A stretch of 64,000 bases of DNA from positions 1 to 64,000 of the forward strand of contig MQVI01000006.1 in the NCBI GenBank assembly GCA_002002485.1. Direction: 5' to 3'. This stretch comes from Pasteurellaceae bacterium 15-036681 (GTDB lineage: Bacteria > Pseudomonadota > Gammaproteobacteria > Enterobacterales > Pasteurellaceae). Shown one piece after another: positions 49,809-58,860 of the stretch (within the stretch, counting starts at the first letter, position 1; every line of letters begins with the position of its first letter). The notes beneath the pieces are model-generated. The model saw only the letters and a list, made by a program, of their open reading frames with translations, did not search any database and was not told the origin of the DNA. The translations under genes and the position numbers were made by a program.

Positions 49809-52748
49809 TTAACTACTTGATAGTGTTCTGCGAATAATCTCACTCACCTTTTCGCCTTCAAATTGCGTTTTAAACACAACTTTGATCTCTTTGCTAATTT
49901 CAGCAAATAGACTTTCAGCATGGCGAATTTTTTGTTGTTCGCTACGACGTAACGTTTCTGAACTAGATACATTCTTCGTTTCTATCACAAAATTTAGGAT
50001 TTCACCCTGTTTAGTTTTGATAATATACGCAAAGTCAGGGGAATAAGTTCCGCCGCCAGCGACTGGGATCTTGATAGAGTTTTTCGGAATTTTGGTAAAT
50101 ACCGTTACTTCTTGAATATCCTCATTTGCAATATTGTGATGTTCCAGTGTTGAGTCATAGAAAATCTGGCTAAATAGGTAATTTGCTGGGGCTTCCTGTA
50201 CCAAATTATAATCAACGCCAAGATCCGCACTTGATACATTCTCTACTGCACGTCCGTTAGAATAGGTAAATTTAGTCGGGTGGACTTGGTTATTCACCAT
50301 TTGATAGCCAATATTAAACTCATCAATCGAATGATTTAATAAGAACTGACTAAAACCATTTTTGATTAATAAAATGGTTTGCATATTTAAAAACTCTTCG
50401 ATTTTAAACTGCTCACGCACCGCATAAAAACCTTGATGTAGTGTATCCATTTTAATCAACGATAATTGCGCCAGTTTCTCTAAGAATTCTTTATAACTCA
50501 TAGTGTTAAAGCGAATAAAACTATCATCTTCAATCGAAGTTTGCTCATTTGCATATAACTGCCCATCGTTATTGATTTTCAAGATATTAATTTCGGTACG
50601 AATACCCGATTTCGCAAATCCACCACTCACCGAGTGTAGATACTTGATAAAGAAGTTAAGAAACTCTTGCTCAGAACCAAATTTATACTGCAAAATTGCT
50701 TTTTGGTTAATCAACTCCCACAATGCTTTCAGCTCTTCATATTTGCCTGCTCGCATTGGAATAGATTTTTTCTTGGCTTCACTTGCATTAATAATTTTAT
50801 TGCTATCTACACCTTTATTCACTGAAAAGGCATTAGGATAAAATTGCTGTAACTGAGAAAGAGGTTCATCAATAACGAATTTACGATTACCATCAATGAT
50901 CTGAGCTTGCTTCAATTCCACTAAAATCGTTAATTCATCTTTATCAGGATAAGCTTTTGTAATTCTAACAATCAAGGTTTCATCTAATTTATCTGAGCAG
51001 TGTTCAACATTAATATTTGAACTCTGATTAACCTCACTAATCAAACTTTTTACAAAATCACGCTCATAGCTATCCACAAAATAGTTTAGATAATAGCCAT
51101 GATCTTTAACTCGTTCCATATACTGATTTACAGGCAAACGTAAGCCTCGCCCAACTTCTTGCAATTTAGACGTAATGCTCCCACTCGAACGCAATTTACA
51201 AATTTGGAACACATTCGGATTATCCCAACCTTCTCGCAATGTCCATTTTGAAAAGATAAAACGACGTGGATTGTCTAATGAAAGTAAGGCTTCTTTATCA
51301 TGCAGGATCTCATTGATCTCTTGTTCGATCTTCTCGTCACTTTCACTGTTATCTTTTGAAAAATAACCGCCATGGGTAAGCTCAATATCACTAATCGTTT
51401 TTTGTAGGTATTCCCGATAAAAAGGATCTTGCTCCGTTTCCAAACAGGCTTTTGCCTCTGCTTTAACCCACTGTTCAAACTTTGTTTTTAAGCTTCCCGC
51501 AATATTATTACCATCACGATAGCCTTCAATATCGTCAATAAAGAACAGGGTAAGCGGTTTGATTTTGGCTGAATTTTGCGTCAATAATTCTCGTTCTAGC
51601 TTAAAATGTTCCTTAATCGCTCGACTCATCATCTGATCTTCAACCGCCAAAGAGTAGGAATAAGGGCTTAAACTATTGCCTTTGGTTAAAACATTTCCTG
51701 TGCTTAACACAACTTTAGACGTATTCATATCCTCAATAGTCACATCATGGATAGCAGAATGAATTTGGCTAAGTGACTCACCCTTTTCAAGTCTAAACAG
51801 TTTTTTCTGCTTTTCTTTTGGATCTTGATCAGATAGCTCAAAAATTGCCTGTTTATTTTCAATGCCGACTAATTTAATACGCTGATCGCTATCCCCTTCT
51901 ACCTTTTCCACATAGGCGCGAATACCTTTAACTAAGTCTTGGTTAAAGGCATCTACTGCAGTTAAGCGATAAATAAGATTATGATATTGCTCATTAAAGG
52001 TTGCCCCATAACGTAAGATATATTGCGCATTAAACCTCAACAGGTTTTCCATTGTCTTTTTGCCTGTTGGGAAACGGTGCGGTTCATCAATAATCATAAT
52101 AGGGCGAACAGAGGCAATGCCATCTAAGGCATTATCAAACAGATCTTTAAAGGCATAATCACCTTTTTCAGTCAAAGTCGCTGAATTAACCATGCCTGCA
52201 TTAATCAACAATACATGGATTTTATTCGCATTACTCGCCCCAATAAATTCTGCAATCGCCGTTGGCATTTGTGCTTTTTTATTTTTAGCACTGCTCTTTT
52301 TGCTTTCTACTTCATACAACTCAACTTGTAGGCTTTGCGGATATTGCCCATTAAAATCTTGCTGAAAATGTTGTTTAAGTGCGGTTGATTTTAAGAAATT
52401 TTTCGTTCCCGCCTTTATTGATAGCGTAGGCACAACTACAATAAACTTAAATAAGCCAAAACAGCGGTATAAATCGTACATGGTTTTGGTATAGGTATAA
52501 GTTTTACCTGTACCTGTTTCCATTGAAATATCTAGAATATTGGAAAAATCAGCAAGGCGAAGCTCAATATTTTGAGCCTGCTGCTGAACTTTGCGAATAT
52601 TCTGCTGGTAAAGGTGACTTGCAAGTTGAATAACAGGATTTTCTCGAAGATCGTCCTGTTTCAAGGTTGCATTATCAAATACATTTAAGACCGCTTGTAC
52701 CCCTTTTTCTTGGTGAGGTAGCCCTGCTTCATAGTTAAATCCGCTCAT
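49809..52748 (-). CDS. res: Type III restriction enzyme, Res subunit
   Basis: A 979-residue SF2 helicase-nuclease. Motif I is ILDISMETGTGKTYTYTKTM (Walker A, residues 77-83) and motif II is IIDEPHRF (DEPH). Motif VI contains LQEVGRGLRLPVN. The C-terminal PD-ExK nuclease is SPDFAYIIKTKQGEILNFVI followed by ETKN. With Mod it cuts DNA 25-27 bp from inversely oriented unmethylated sites. Its start overlaps the mod stop (TAATG), giving coupled synthesis. It appears full length. It carries one Haemophilus-type uptake word (52377-52385) and one of the local type (52689). Confidence 0.93.
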   Translation of the reverse strand: MSGFNYEAGLPHQEKGVQAVLNVFDNATLKQDDLRENPVIQLASHLYQQNIRKVQQQAQNIELRLADFSNILDISMETGTGKTYTYTKTMYDLYRCFGLFKFIVVVPTLSIKAGTKNFLKSTALKQHFQQDFNGQYPQSLQVELYEVESKKSSAKNKKAQMPTAIAEFIGASNANKIHVLLINAGMVNSATLTEKGDYAFKDLFDNALDGIASVRPIMIIDEPHRFPTGKKTMENLLRFNAQYILRYGATFNEQYHNLIYRLTAVDAFNQDLVKGIRAYVEKVEGDSDQRIKLVGIENKQAIFELSDQDPKEKQKKLFRLEKGESLSQIHSAIHDVTIEDMNTSKVVLSTGNVLTKGNSLSPYSYSLAVEDQMMSRAIKEHFKLERELLTQNSAKIKPLTLFFIDDIEGYRDGNNIAGSLKTKFEQWVKAEAKACLETEQDPFYREYLQKTISDIELTHGGYFSKDNSESDEKIEQEINEILHDKEALLSLDNPRRFIFSKWTLREGWDNPNVFQICKLRSSGSITSKLQEVGRGLRLPVNQYMERVKDHGYYLNYFVDSYERDFVKSLISEVNQSSNINVEHCSDKLDETLIVRITKAYPDKDELTILVELKQAQIIDGNRKFVIDEPLSQLQQFYPNAFSVNKGVDSNKIINASEAKKKSIPMRAGKYEELKALWELINQKAILQYKFGSEQEFLNFFIKYLHSVSGGFAKSGIRTEINILKINNDGQLYANEQTSIEDDSFIRFNTMSYKEFLEKLAQLSLIKMDTLHQGFYAVREQFKIEEFLNMQTILLIKNGFSQFLLNHSIDEFNIGYQMVNNQVHPTKFTYSNGRAVENVSSADLGVDYNLVQEAPANYLFSQIFYDSTLEHHNIANEDIQEVTVFTKIPKNSIKIPVAGGGTYSPDFAYIIKTKQGEILNFVIETKNVSSSETLRRSEQQKIRHAESLFAEISKEIKVVFKTQFEGEKVSEIIRRTLSSS

Positions 52749-54727
52749 TAGTTTCTCACCTTAATATGAAAACTAATATTCTTCTTATTGCTATAGCTTT
52801 TTACTGCTTGTGCTAGCTCTTGTTGCATACTGCTGTCCATATTTGCGCCGAAAATACAGAGATGGTTAGGACTAAAGTTATCATCACTATCCAATTTCTC
52901 AATTAAGGCTTTCACTGCTTGGCTAGTGAAATTTGGGGCAATAAGATAAAGATGTCGTTGGCATAAATGCGCACCATAGCCCGCCAAATCGATATTTTCG
53001 ATTGGCGTTGTTAAACTTGCACCGTCATAGAGTGCCCATGTGGTTAATAATGTTTGGTGCTGTTCTTCGGTAAGCATTGCATTTAGCATTGATGGTAATT
53101 GTGCCTGATTTGGATCAAAGGCTTGTTCCTCGACAAAACGGAAATCTTCAACGGTTTGGTAAATTTTAAACGCAAAATCTCCGCTTGCATTTGGATTTTC
53201 TAGCTTAATCTTAGCTGCTGCTTTTTCAAGGCGACTTTTGGTTATCTCAGATAATAAATGTGGCTTGTTTATACTGTCTAAATAATCAATTGCTTTTCTA
53301 ATACTCTGCTTATTTTCTTTACTAGCCTTTTCCAGAGCTATATCTAAGTCTTCAGGTAATTGAATTAAAATAAATTTCCTAATATTTGTCTCAACCTCAG
53401 CATTTAGCTGCATTATTGCGTCTGCAATCGAACCAGAACCAGCAAAAAAATCTAAAATCACATCATCATTATTCGTGGCTATTTCAACCAAAAACTTCAT
53501 TAAATCCGTTGGTTTTGGATAATTAAAAATATTTTCATTAAAGAAAGATTTTATTTCATCACTACCATTTTTTGTACTGGCTATATCTTGTAATACAGTT
53601 GGAGGATTGATAACACTCCTTTCTTTTTCATACCTTAGTACCCCATTTTTATTAAAATGAAAGCTAAGAACTTTTTGCCCTTTGCTATCTACCGTATGTA
53701 AACCCTTAAACCATGTTTTCATCTGCCCTTTTTGAGCCCAACCAGCACTCAATACAACATCTTCTACTAATTGATTATTCCTACAGATCATACGCCCTTT
53801 TTTCAACGTTGTTTTCTCTGACCCACCCCATGAACCAAATAATTCAAAATTGTCAGGCGCATCCCAACGCGTTCCTTTAGGGAATAAGAATTCACTTTCT
53901 GGATTTTTTGCGGAGATTTTTTTCAATGCAGAATGTTCAATGATACCTTCACCGCCAGAAAAATTATCAACAAGTTCTTTCTTCTTAAAATAAACCAAAA
54001 TATTTTCATGAGCTCTTACAAAGTGCCCTGCTTGAGTTCCTGTACCTAGTGCCCAAACTAAGCAGGCAACAAAATTTTCCTCCCCAAAAACCTCATCACA
54101 AAGTAGCTTTAGCTGCGCCACTTCATTATCATCAATAGAGATAAAGATCACGCCATCTTCACGCAATAGTTCACGAGCCACATATAAACGGGGATACATA
54201 AAAGTCAGCCATGCACTATGGCTATTTGAGCCTCGGTCGGTAAATTCTAAAATACGCTTTGCTTCATCTATTGAAACATTGGCAAGCTCTGCCAGCTGTT
54301 CAGGGCTGAATTTACGGTCATCTTGATAAACAAAACCATCTGAACCCGTGTTATAAGGCGGATCGATATAGATCATCTTAACTTGCTCGGCATAGGCTTG
54401 TTTTAGATGTTTCAATACTTCTAAATTATCGCCACACAGCAATAGATTTTCACTGTGCTGATTTTCAGGCTTTTGGTTGTGGACTTTATCTTCGCTAAGT
54501 AAAGTTGTCGCAGGTTGGTTGGCCAGTAGGCGTGCGTAGGACTTTCCTAACCAATTAAGCGAATAGAATTCTTTTGAGATTGGAATTTCTTGGCTTACTG
54601 TTTCAGTTAGTTTTTCAGGTAGAAAAGCACCGTTTTTATCAAAACAATGTGGAAAATGTTGTTTTAAGATAGTAAGTTGCTTGGAATTTGAGCTTTCTTG
54701 TTGAGAAAGTAAGGTTTCGAATTGCAT
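52748..54727 (-). CDS. mod: Type III DNA methyltransferase, Mod subunit
   Basis: A 659-residue beta-class adenine-N6 methyltransferase. Catalytic MIYIDPPYNTGSDGF (DPPY at 122-125) precedes the SAM-binding DFFAGSGSIADAIM. The stretch between them (roughly 240-400) is the variable target-recognition domain. It methylates the recognition site and gives Res its specificity. A strong GGGAGGT site lies 7 nt before the ATG. Upstream are a 35-codon leader frame ending on the mod start and a GGCAA tract of five units, which suggests phase-variable expression. Confidence 0.93.
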   Translation of the reverse strand: MQFETLLSQQESSNSKQLTILKQHFPHCFDKNGAFLPEKLTETVSQEIPISKEFYSLNWLGKSYARLLANQPATTLLSEDKVHNQKPENQHSENLLLCGDNLEVLKHLKQAYAEQVKMIYIDPPYNTGSDGFVYQDDRKFSPEQLAELANVSIDEAKRILEFTDRGSNSHSAWLTFMYPRLYVARELLREDGVIFISIDDNEVAQLKLLCDEVFGEENFVACLVWALGTGTQAGHFVRAHENILVYFKKKELVDNFSGGEGIIEHSALKKISAKNPESEFLFPKGTRWDAPDNFELFGSWGGSEKTTLKKGRMICRNNQLVEDVVLSAGWAQKGQMKTWFKGLHTVDSKGQKVLSFHFNKNGVLRYEKERSVINPPTVLQDIASTKNGSDEIKSFFNENIFNYPKPTDLMKFLVEIATNNDDVILDFFAGSGSIADAIMQLNAEVETNIRKFILIQLPEDLDIALEKASKENKQSIRKAIDYLDSINKPHLLSEITKSRLEKAAAKIKLENPNASGDFAFKIYQTVEDFRFVEEQAFDPNQAQLPSMLNAMLTEEQHQTLLTTWALYDGASLTTPIENIDLAGYGAHLCQRHLYLIAPNFTSQAVKALIEKLDSDDNFSPNHLCIFGANMDSSMQQELAQAVKSYSNKKNISFHIKVRN

Positions 54728-54834
54728 TACTTACCTCCCATATAGCTACAAGCGGTAAGATTTTGAGAAAAAATTGCAAAAATTACTTGCAATTTTTGCT
54801 TAGGCAAGGCAAGGCAAGGCAAGGCAAGGGTCAT
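54727..54834 (-). CDS. Putative 35-codon leader ORF overlapping the mod start
   Basis: An ATG at 54834 opens a frame that runs through the five TTGCC (minus-strand) repeats and ends at TAA sharing its last A with the mod ATG. Only repeat numbers equal to 2 modulo 3 keep it open to that point. With four units a stop follows the tract at once, and with six a stop comes about seven codons later. Its own ribosome-binding site is weak, and no homologue is recognised. It may be a coupling leader rather than a functional peptide. Confidence 0.35.
   Translation of the reverse strand: MTLALPCLALPKQKLQVIFAIFSQNLTACSYMGGK
54803..54829. repeat. Pentanucleotide simple-sequence repeat, five GGCAA units
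   Basis: Five perfect GGCAA units plus GG lie 76-102 bp upstream of the mod start, just after a candidate -10 box. Short tandem repeats next to type III mod genes are the classic cause of phase variation in Pasteurellaceae and Neisseria. Confidence 0.85.
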
Positions 54835-54861
54835 AATTGTATCCGTTTTAAACTTTGTCAA
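54833..54861 (-). promoter_or_regulatory. Candidate mod promoter next to the repeat tract
   Basis: On the minus strand TTGACA (54856-54861), a 17-nt spacer and AATTAT (54833-54838) predict a start near 54826, inside the repeat. A second -10-like TATAAT lies at 54875-54880 and would start upstream of the leader ATG. Both are sequence predictions only. Confidence 0.5.
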
Positions 54862-54944
54862 TAGAAAGTTTAAAATTATAGGAAAATACCTACCAAATTG
54901 CACGAATTAATTCAAATGAATTGCCTTTGAATTTATTGATTTGT

Positions 54945-55346
54945 TTAAGTTTCATCACCCCATATTTTTACTTCGGTATATTTTTTATTCTTTCCATAAT
55001 CAAAAACTTTTGACGTTCTTATATAGTCAAATATACTTTCACCTAAATCTTCATCCCATATTGTCTCATTGAATTTTTTATTATCTTCATCAGATTTGTA
55101 TGAAATTTCCACATGAATTTGGTAAAACTCCTCATTGTCATTTGGAAATTGTCTAACTAGAGCAAATAAAAAAGATGGCTCGCCTTCAGGAGTTGAAAAA
55201 GTACCTGTTTCAAACAAAAGCATATCATCTTCAGCTGATATGCTTTCAAGTGGAATTTTGCACATCTGCTCAAATATATTGACAATGTCTTCCAAAGAGC
55301 TTTTGTTAGTTATCTTATCTTTCAAAAATCTAATTAGACTGTCCAT
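54945..55346 (-). CDS. Hypothetical protein, acidic, unknown function
   Basis: A 133-residue soluble protein without a signal peptide or membrane helix. It is acidic, with a strand-rich middle (PSFLFALVRQFPNDNEEFYQ, then IHVEISYKSDEDNKKF) and a C-terminal YTEVKIWGDE. I recognise no family. Size, charge and beta-rich character are like many polymorphic-toxin immunity proteins, but no toxin gene is adjacent, so this is only a possibility. It lies just upstream of the type III restriction genes on the same strand and looks like part of the accessory block. Confidence 0.55.
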   Translation of the reverse strand: MDSLIRFLKDKITNKSSLEDIVNIFEQMCKIPLESISAEDDMLLFETGTFSTPEGEPSFLFALVRQFPNDNEEFYQIHVEISYKSDEDNKKFNETIWDEDLGESIFDYIRTSKVFDYGKNKKYTEVKIWGDET

Positions 55347-55369
55347 TTATTATTCACCCCACATTTAGC

Positions 55370-55876
55370 CTAAAACGTCGGTTCAATTCGTTCTTTTGCT
55401 ACTGGAGCTTCTTCAGTTGCTCTTTCTTGTGCTGGTTGCTCTACTTTTTCCACTGATTTTACCTCTCGAGTTGCACGAATCACTACATAAAGGAAAAATA
55501 AACCAAAGAACAGATCGCCTACGCCGTAGTAACTAAAGAAGAATGCTAAGTCTGGTGAGTTAGTTTTGAGCTGAGTTAAAGTTTCTTGATTTTCGAAGAA
55601 CCAAAATGCCCACGCGCCTACGTAAACCATTTTTTCAATAAAGAATACAAAGATCAGTTTTGGCACTTTATAGAATGAAAAAGATACAGATAAATAAGCT
55701 AAGCCCCATAAGATGATACTTATTTGACCTAGCCATGAGAACACAGCAGGATCAAGCGTTGCAATAGTTTGATCCATAAAGAATTTAGTTGGATATAAAA
55801 TACCAACTACGTTATATAAACCAGCTAATAAAAAGACAAATGAAATTACATTATCAAAAAAAGGACGTTTAGTCAT
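55370..55876 (-). CDS. Four-helix membrane protein, unknown function
   Basis: A 168-residue protein with about four hydrophobic segments: VISFVFLLAGLYNVVGILY, WLGQISIILWGLAYLSVSF, LIFVFFIEKMVYVGAWAFWF and YGVGDLFFGLFFLYVVIRA. A Glu/Pro/Ala-rich cytoplasmic tail follows (PAQERATEEAPVAKE). The ATG at 55876 with an AGGTG site is preferred to a GTG two codons earlier. It is conserved-looking but no function is recognised. Confidence 0.65.
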   Translation of the reverse strand: MTKRPFFDNVISFVFLLAGLYNVVGILYPTKFFMDQTIATLDPAVFSWLGQISIILWGLAYLSVSFSFYKVPKLIFVFFIEKMVYVGAWAFWFFENQETLTQLKTNSPDLAFFFSYYGVGDLFFGLFFLYVVIRATREVKSVEKVEQPAQERATEEAPVAKERIEPTF

Positions 55877-55985
55877 AATCACCTCGAATATAAATTAAAA
55901 CTCGGGATATTTTAACACCCCTACCTCAGTTTGGTACTAATTATTTGTTTTTGCAAAATTTTTATAAGATCTCAGCGCTTGTACG

Positions 55986-56984
55986 TTATCCCATCAATGT
56001 CTTGTTAGGTTCATGGGCAATTTCTCTGGCTAATTTAGGCACAAGATAGCCAGAAGTAATGCGTTGCAATTCTGTATAGATTTCAAAAGCTTGAGCATCA
56101 TCAATATAAAAATGACTAGCACCTTCCACTTTATCCAACAAATGTAAGTAATAAGGCAAAATCCCATGCTGGAATAATTTATCGCTCAATTGTTTTAATG
56201 CTTGAGCATCGTCATTAACGTTTTTCAATAATACAGATTGATTTAGCAAAACAACACCAGCCTGTTTAAGCATCTGCATTTTTTGTGCAAATACTTGATC
56301 AATTTCATTCGCGTGATTGATATGAGTGACTAAGACAATATTTAAACGAGACTCAGATAACCGTTTGCAAAATTCTGTCGTGATTCTATTGGGGATAACA
56401 ACTGGCAAACGGCTATGAATTCTTAATGTCTGAATATGTGGAATTTGCTCTAATCGTGTAAGAATCCAATCTATCTCACTATCTTTGGCCATAAGAGGAT
56501 CACCACCAGATAAAATCACCTCTTCTAGCTCTGAATGTGTCGAAATATAGTCCAAACTTTGCGACCAAACTTCTTTACCATTTTTTACCTCATCATAAGG
56601 AAAATGACGGCGGAAACAATAACGGCAGTTAATTGCACAGCTATTTTTCACCATAAATAATAATCGGTTATGGTATTTGTGCAAAATATTTGGTGCTGGG
56701 GAATTTTGTTCTTCAAGCGGATCTTTAACAAAGCCTTCTGCTTGCAAAAATTCATCCGCTGAAGACATTGCTTGTAAGAAAAGCGGGTCGTTTTTGTCCT
56801 TTTTTTGCATTTTTTCTGCAAAGGGACGAGGAACGCGTAACGCAAAAAGTTTACGCGCAAGAACATCCTGTTCAAATTCATCTAAGTCTAGCTCAAGGTA
56901 ATTCAATAAATCGGTGGGGTTATTAAAAGCTTGAGCAAGATCAAGTAGCCATTGAGGTTTTGAAGGGGTAACGCTAATGTTCAA
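55986..56984 (-). CDS. epmB: EF-P beta-lysylation radical-SAM enzyme
   Basis: A 332-residue homologue of lysine 2,3-aminomutase. The iron-sulfur motif CAINCRYCFRRHFPY (CxxxCxxC) binds SAM. ILSGGDPLMAKD is the glycine-rich motif, and LHLLDKVEGASHFYID holds the PLP/lysine region. It converts alpha-lysine to beta-lysine, which EpmA attaches to EF-P. The efp gene lies 0.9 kb away in divergent orientation, with a hypothetical gene between; epmA is not in the window. Confidence 0.93.
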   Translation of the reverse strand: MNISVTPSKPQWLLDLAQAFNNPTDLLNYLELDLDEFEQDVLARKLFALRVPRPFAEKMQKKDKNDPLFLQAMSSADEFLQAEGFVKDPLEEQNSPAPNILHKYHNRLLFMVKNSCAINCRYCFRRHFPYDEVKNGKEVWSQSLDYISTHSELEEVILSGGDPLMAKDSEIDWILTRLEQIPHIQTLRIHSRLPVVIPNRITTEFCKRLSESRLNIVLVTHINHANEIDQVFAQKMQMLKQAGVVLLNQSVLLKNVNDDAQALKQLSDKLFQHGILPYYLHLLDKVEGASHFYIDDAQAFEIYTELQRITSGYLVPKLAREIAHEPNKTLMG

Positions 56985-57060
56985 ACAGGGTTCCTTATTT
57001 ACCTAGTTCGAGTCATAATCGTAAGATGGGCTTCCCATTTTGAGCCTACTTTATGTGATT

Positions 57061-57080
57061 GATGGGCAAGGATGCCCATC
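57061..57080. repeat. Intergenic palindrome (GGGCA family)
   Basis: GATGGGCA-agga-TGCCCATC is followed by CTAC. A degenerate second copy (GTAAGATGGGCTTCCCATT) sits 40 bp upstream at 57021. Confidence 0.75.
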
Positions 57081-57128
57081 CTACAAAAACGAGGGCTTTA
57101 TACAACCATAACTCGCATAGAAGTCAAA

Positions 57129-57719
57129 TTATTGAGAAATTACACAGGCAACAGGTGCATTATTTCTATCTACCATCACCGTTGGTGGTAATTGTGTGTT
57201 AGCTGTACTAATTAAATATTGAACACCATTTAAGCAGTAACGTAAATAACCAGCTGATTTCTCGATTAAATACGGATCTTGCGGATCGATTGATTTAAAC
57301 GTTTGAATAGCCGGCGCTGCTTGTTGCACTTGTTGAGTTAATTGCGCCATTGGCTCTGCTGTTGCTTCAGCAGCAGGATTTGCCGTCTGTGCCTGAGCTT
57401 CACTTGGTGCTAATGCATTAGATAGAAGATAGCCTGCTGCAGCGCCTGTTAATAAACTATTCATACGGCTACCGCCTGCAGCTTGTTGAGCTGCTGCATT
57501 ATTAGTTGCGGCTCTTGGCGTATTGTAAAAATCTGCATCAACACGGTGTTGCTCACCTTGTTTTGCTTGTTGTTGCTGTTGAGCTTGCTGAGTAGGCTGT
57601 TTCTTTTGCACAATTGGAGTTGAGCTGCGGCTAGGTTTAAAACTGCTACCACGTTTTGCTTCCGCCACGCCTGCAATTGATAACGCTAATACTAATGCAC
57701 TAATAACACTCTTCTTCAT
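57129..57719 (-). CDS. Secreted hypothetical protein, Gln/Ala-rich
   Basis: A 196-residue protein with a signal peptide (SVISALVLALSIAGVAEA). A low-complexity QQAQQQQQAK-type region is followed by an Ala/Gln-rich middle with a short hydrophobic patch (LLTGAAAGYLLSNAL). The compact C-terminal part has two cysteines (YLRYCLNGVQYLI and APVACVIS) that may form a disulfide. No family is recognised. It lies between epmB and the divergent efp, but nothing ties it to EF-P modification. Confidence 0.6.
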   Translation of the reverse strand: MKKSVISALVLALSIAGVAEAKRGSSFKPSRSSTPIVQKKQPTQQAQQQQQAKQGEQHRVDADFYNTPRAATNNAAAQQAAGGSRMNSLLTGAAAGYLLSNALAPSEAQAQTANPAAEATAEPMAQLTQQVQQAAPAIQTFKSIDPQDPYLIEKSAGYLRYCLNGVQYLISTANTQLPPTVMVDRNNAPVACVISQ

Positions 57720-57889
57720 TTAATCTCCTGTGATAGTGAAGTGTAAACATTGTTGATGTTGGATTATACAATAAAAGAAAAGTTGCGCTAGAGCAGATAA
57801 AAAAATTTTAGCTATTCACTTTTTTGTTGTATTATATACGCCTTTTTATAAACTGCCCTTTGGGCTTATTTTTTATCTTGAGGATAACA

Positions 57890-58456
57890 ATGGCTAACTA
57901 CAGCACTAACGACTTTAAACCAGGTTTAAAATTCATCCAAGATGGTGAACCTTGTGTAATCGTTGAAAACGAATTCGTAAAACCGGGTAAAGGCCAAGCA
58001 TTTACTCGTACTAAAATCCGTAAATTAATCTCTGGCAAAGTATTAGAGATCAACTTCAAATCTGGTACTTCTGTTGAAGCTGCGGATGTTGTAGATTATA
58101 ACTACACTTACTCATATAAAGATGAAGATTTCTGGTACTTCATGCACCCAGAAACATTCGAACAAATCTCTGTAGATTCAAAAGCATTAGGCGACAACGA
58201 CAAATGGTTAGTTGATCAAGCTGAATGTGTTATCACTTTATGGAACGGTTCTGCAATCGCAGTAACTCCACCAAACTTCGTTGAATTAGAAATCACTGAA
58301 ACAGACCCAGGTTTAAAAGGTGATACAGCAGGTACTGGTGGTAAACCAGCTACATTAAGCACTGGTGCTGTAGTACGTGTTCCTTTATTCGTACAAATCG
58401 GTGAAGTAATCCGTGTTGATACACGTTCTGGTGAATACGTTTCACGCGTAAAATAA
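57890..58456 (+). CDS. efp: Elongation factor P
   Basis: A 188-residue three-domain factor. Lys34 in [10 protein letters not shown] is the site of beta-lysylation; the upstream divergent epmB supplies one of the enzymes. The end [11 protein letters not shown] is the family signature. EF-P relieves ribosome stalling at polyproline. The ATG at 57890 follows TTGAGGATAACA; a reading 22 codons longer lacks support. A strong terminator follows. Confidence 0.96.
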   Translation: MANYSTNDFKPGLKFIQDGEPCVIVENEFVKPGKGQAFTRTKIRKLISGKVLEINFKSGTSVEAADVVDYNYTYSYKDEDFWYFMHPETFEQISVDSKALGDNDKWLVDQAECVITLWNGSAIAVTPPNFVELEITETDPGLKGDTAGTGGKPATLSTGAVVRVPLFVQIGEVIRVDTRSGEYVSRVK

Positions 58457-58476
58457 TCAGTTTTTGATATTTATCT

Positions 58477-58506
58477 AATCCCCTACTTGTTAGGGGATTT
58501 TTTTAT
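58477..58506 (+). terminator. efp terminator
   Basis: AATCCCCTA-cttgt-TAGGGGATT is a perfect 9-bp stem with a T-run. Confidence 0.9.
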
Positions 58507-58594
58507 CTGTTTTTCAAAACTTTATAATGAAAATGCTGTCACAATCAGGTACAATCTTTGGCACTTTCATATTACTATTAAAGAGGGAAAACTT

Positions 58595-58807
58595 ATGTCA
58601 ATTCTTGATCAATTAGAAGACAAAATTAAACAAGCTGTTGAAACAATTCAGCTGCTTCAATTAGAAGTTGAAGAGTTAAAAGGCAAAAATGACGAAGCAA
58701 ATCGCGCAAATGAAACATTACGCAATGAGCATGAACAGTTAAAAAATGAACACCAAGCATTCCAAGACCGTTTACGTTCACTTTTAGGTCAAATTGATAA
58801 CGTTTAA
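58595..58807 (+). CDS. zapB: Cell division protein ZapB
   Basis: A 70-residue protein that is almost wholly coiled coil: LDQLEDKIKQAVETIQLLQL, then EVEELKGKN and LRNEHEQLKNEHQAFQDRLR. It matches ZapB, which dimerises and stabilises the Z-ring through ZapA. The ATG at 58595 has AGAGGGA upstream; a 36-codon longer reading is rejected. It is monocistronic, with terminators before and after. Confidence 0.9.
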   Translation: MSILDQLEDKIKQAVETIQLLQLEVEELKGKNDEANRANETLRNEHEQLKNEHQAFQDRLRSLLGQIDNV

Positions 58808-58819
58808 TCTAATCTTACC

Positions 58820-58855
58820 AAACGGCTAATCAACAGGTTAGCCGTTTTCTCTTTT
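58820..58855 (+). terminator. zapB terminator, directly before tdk
   Basis: A perfect 10-bp stem AAACGGCTAA / TTAGCCGTTT with an 8-nt loop and a T-rich tail that ends 6 bp before the tdk start codon. Confidence 0.85.
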
Positions 58856-58860
58856 ATACT

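Noticed and set aside
54727-54834. N-terminally extended Mod read from an upstream ATG through the repeat tract
   Set aside because: In the mod frame there is a TAA at 54731-54733, so no repeat number can fuse the leader to Mod.
57853-57872. Attenuator hairpin in the efp leader (GCCC-ttt-GGGC plus T-run)
   Set aside because: The stem is only 4 bp with a 3-nt loop; too weak to call.
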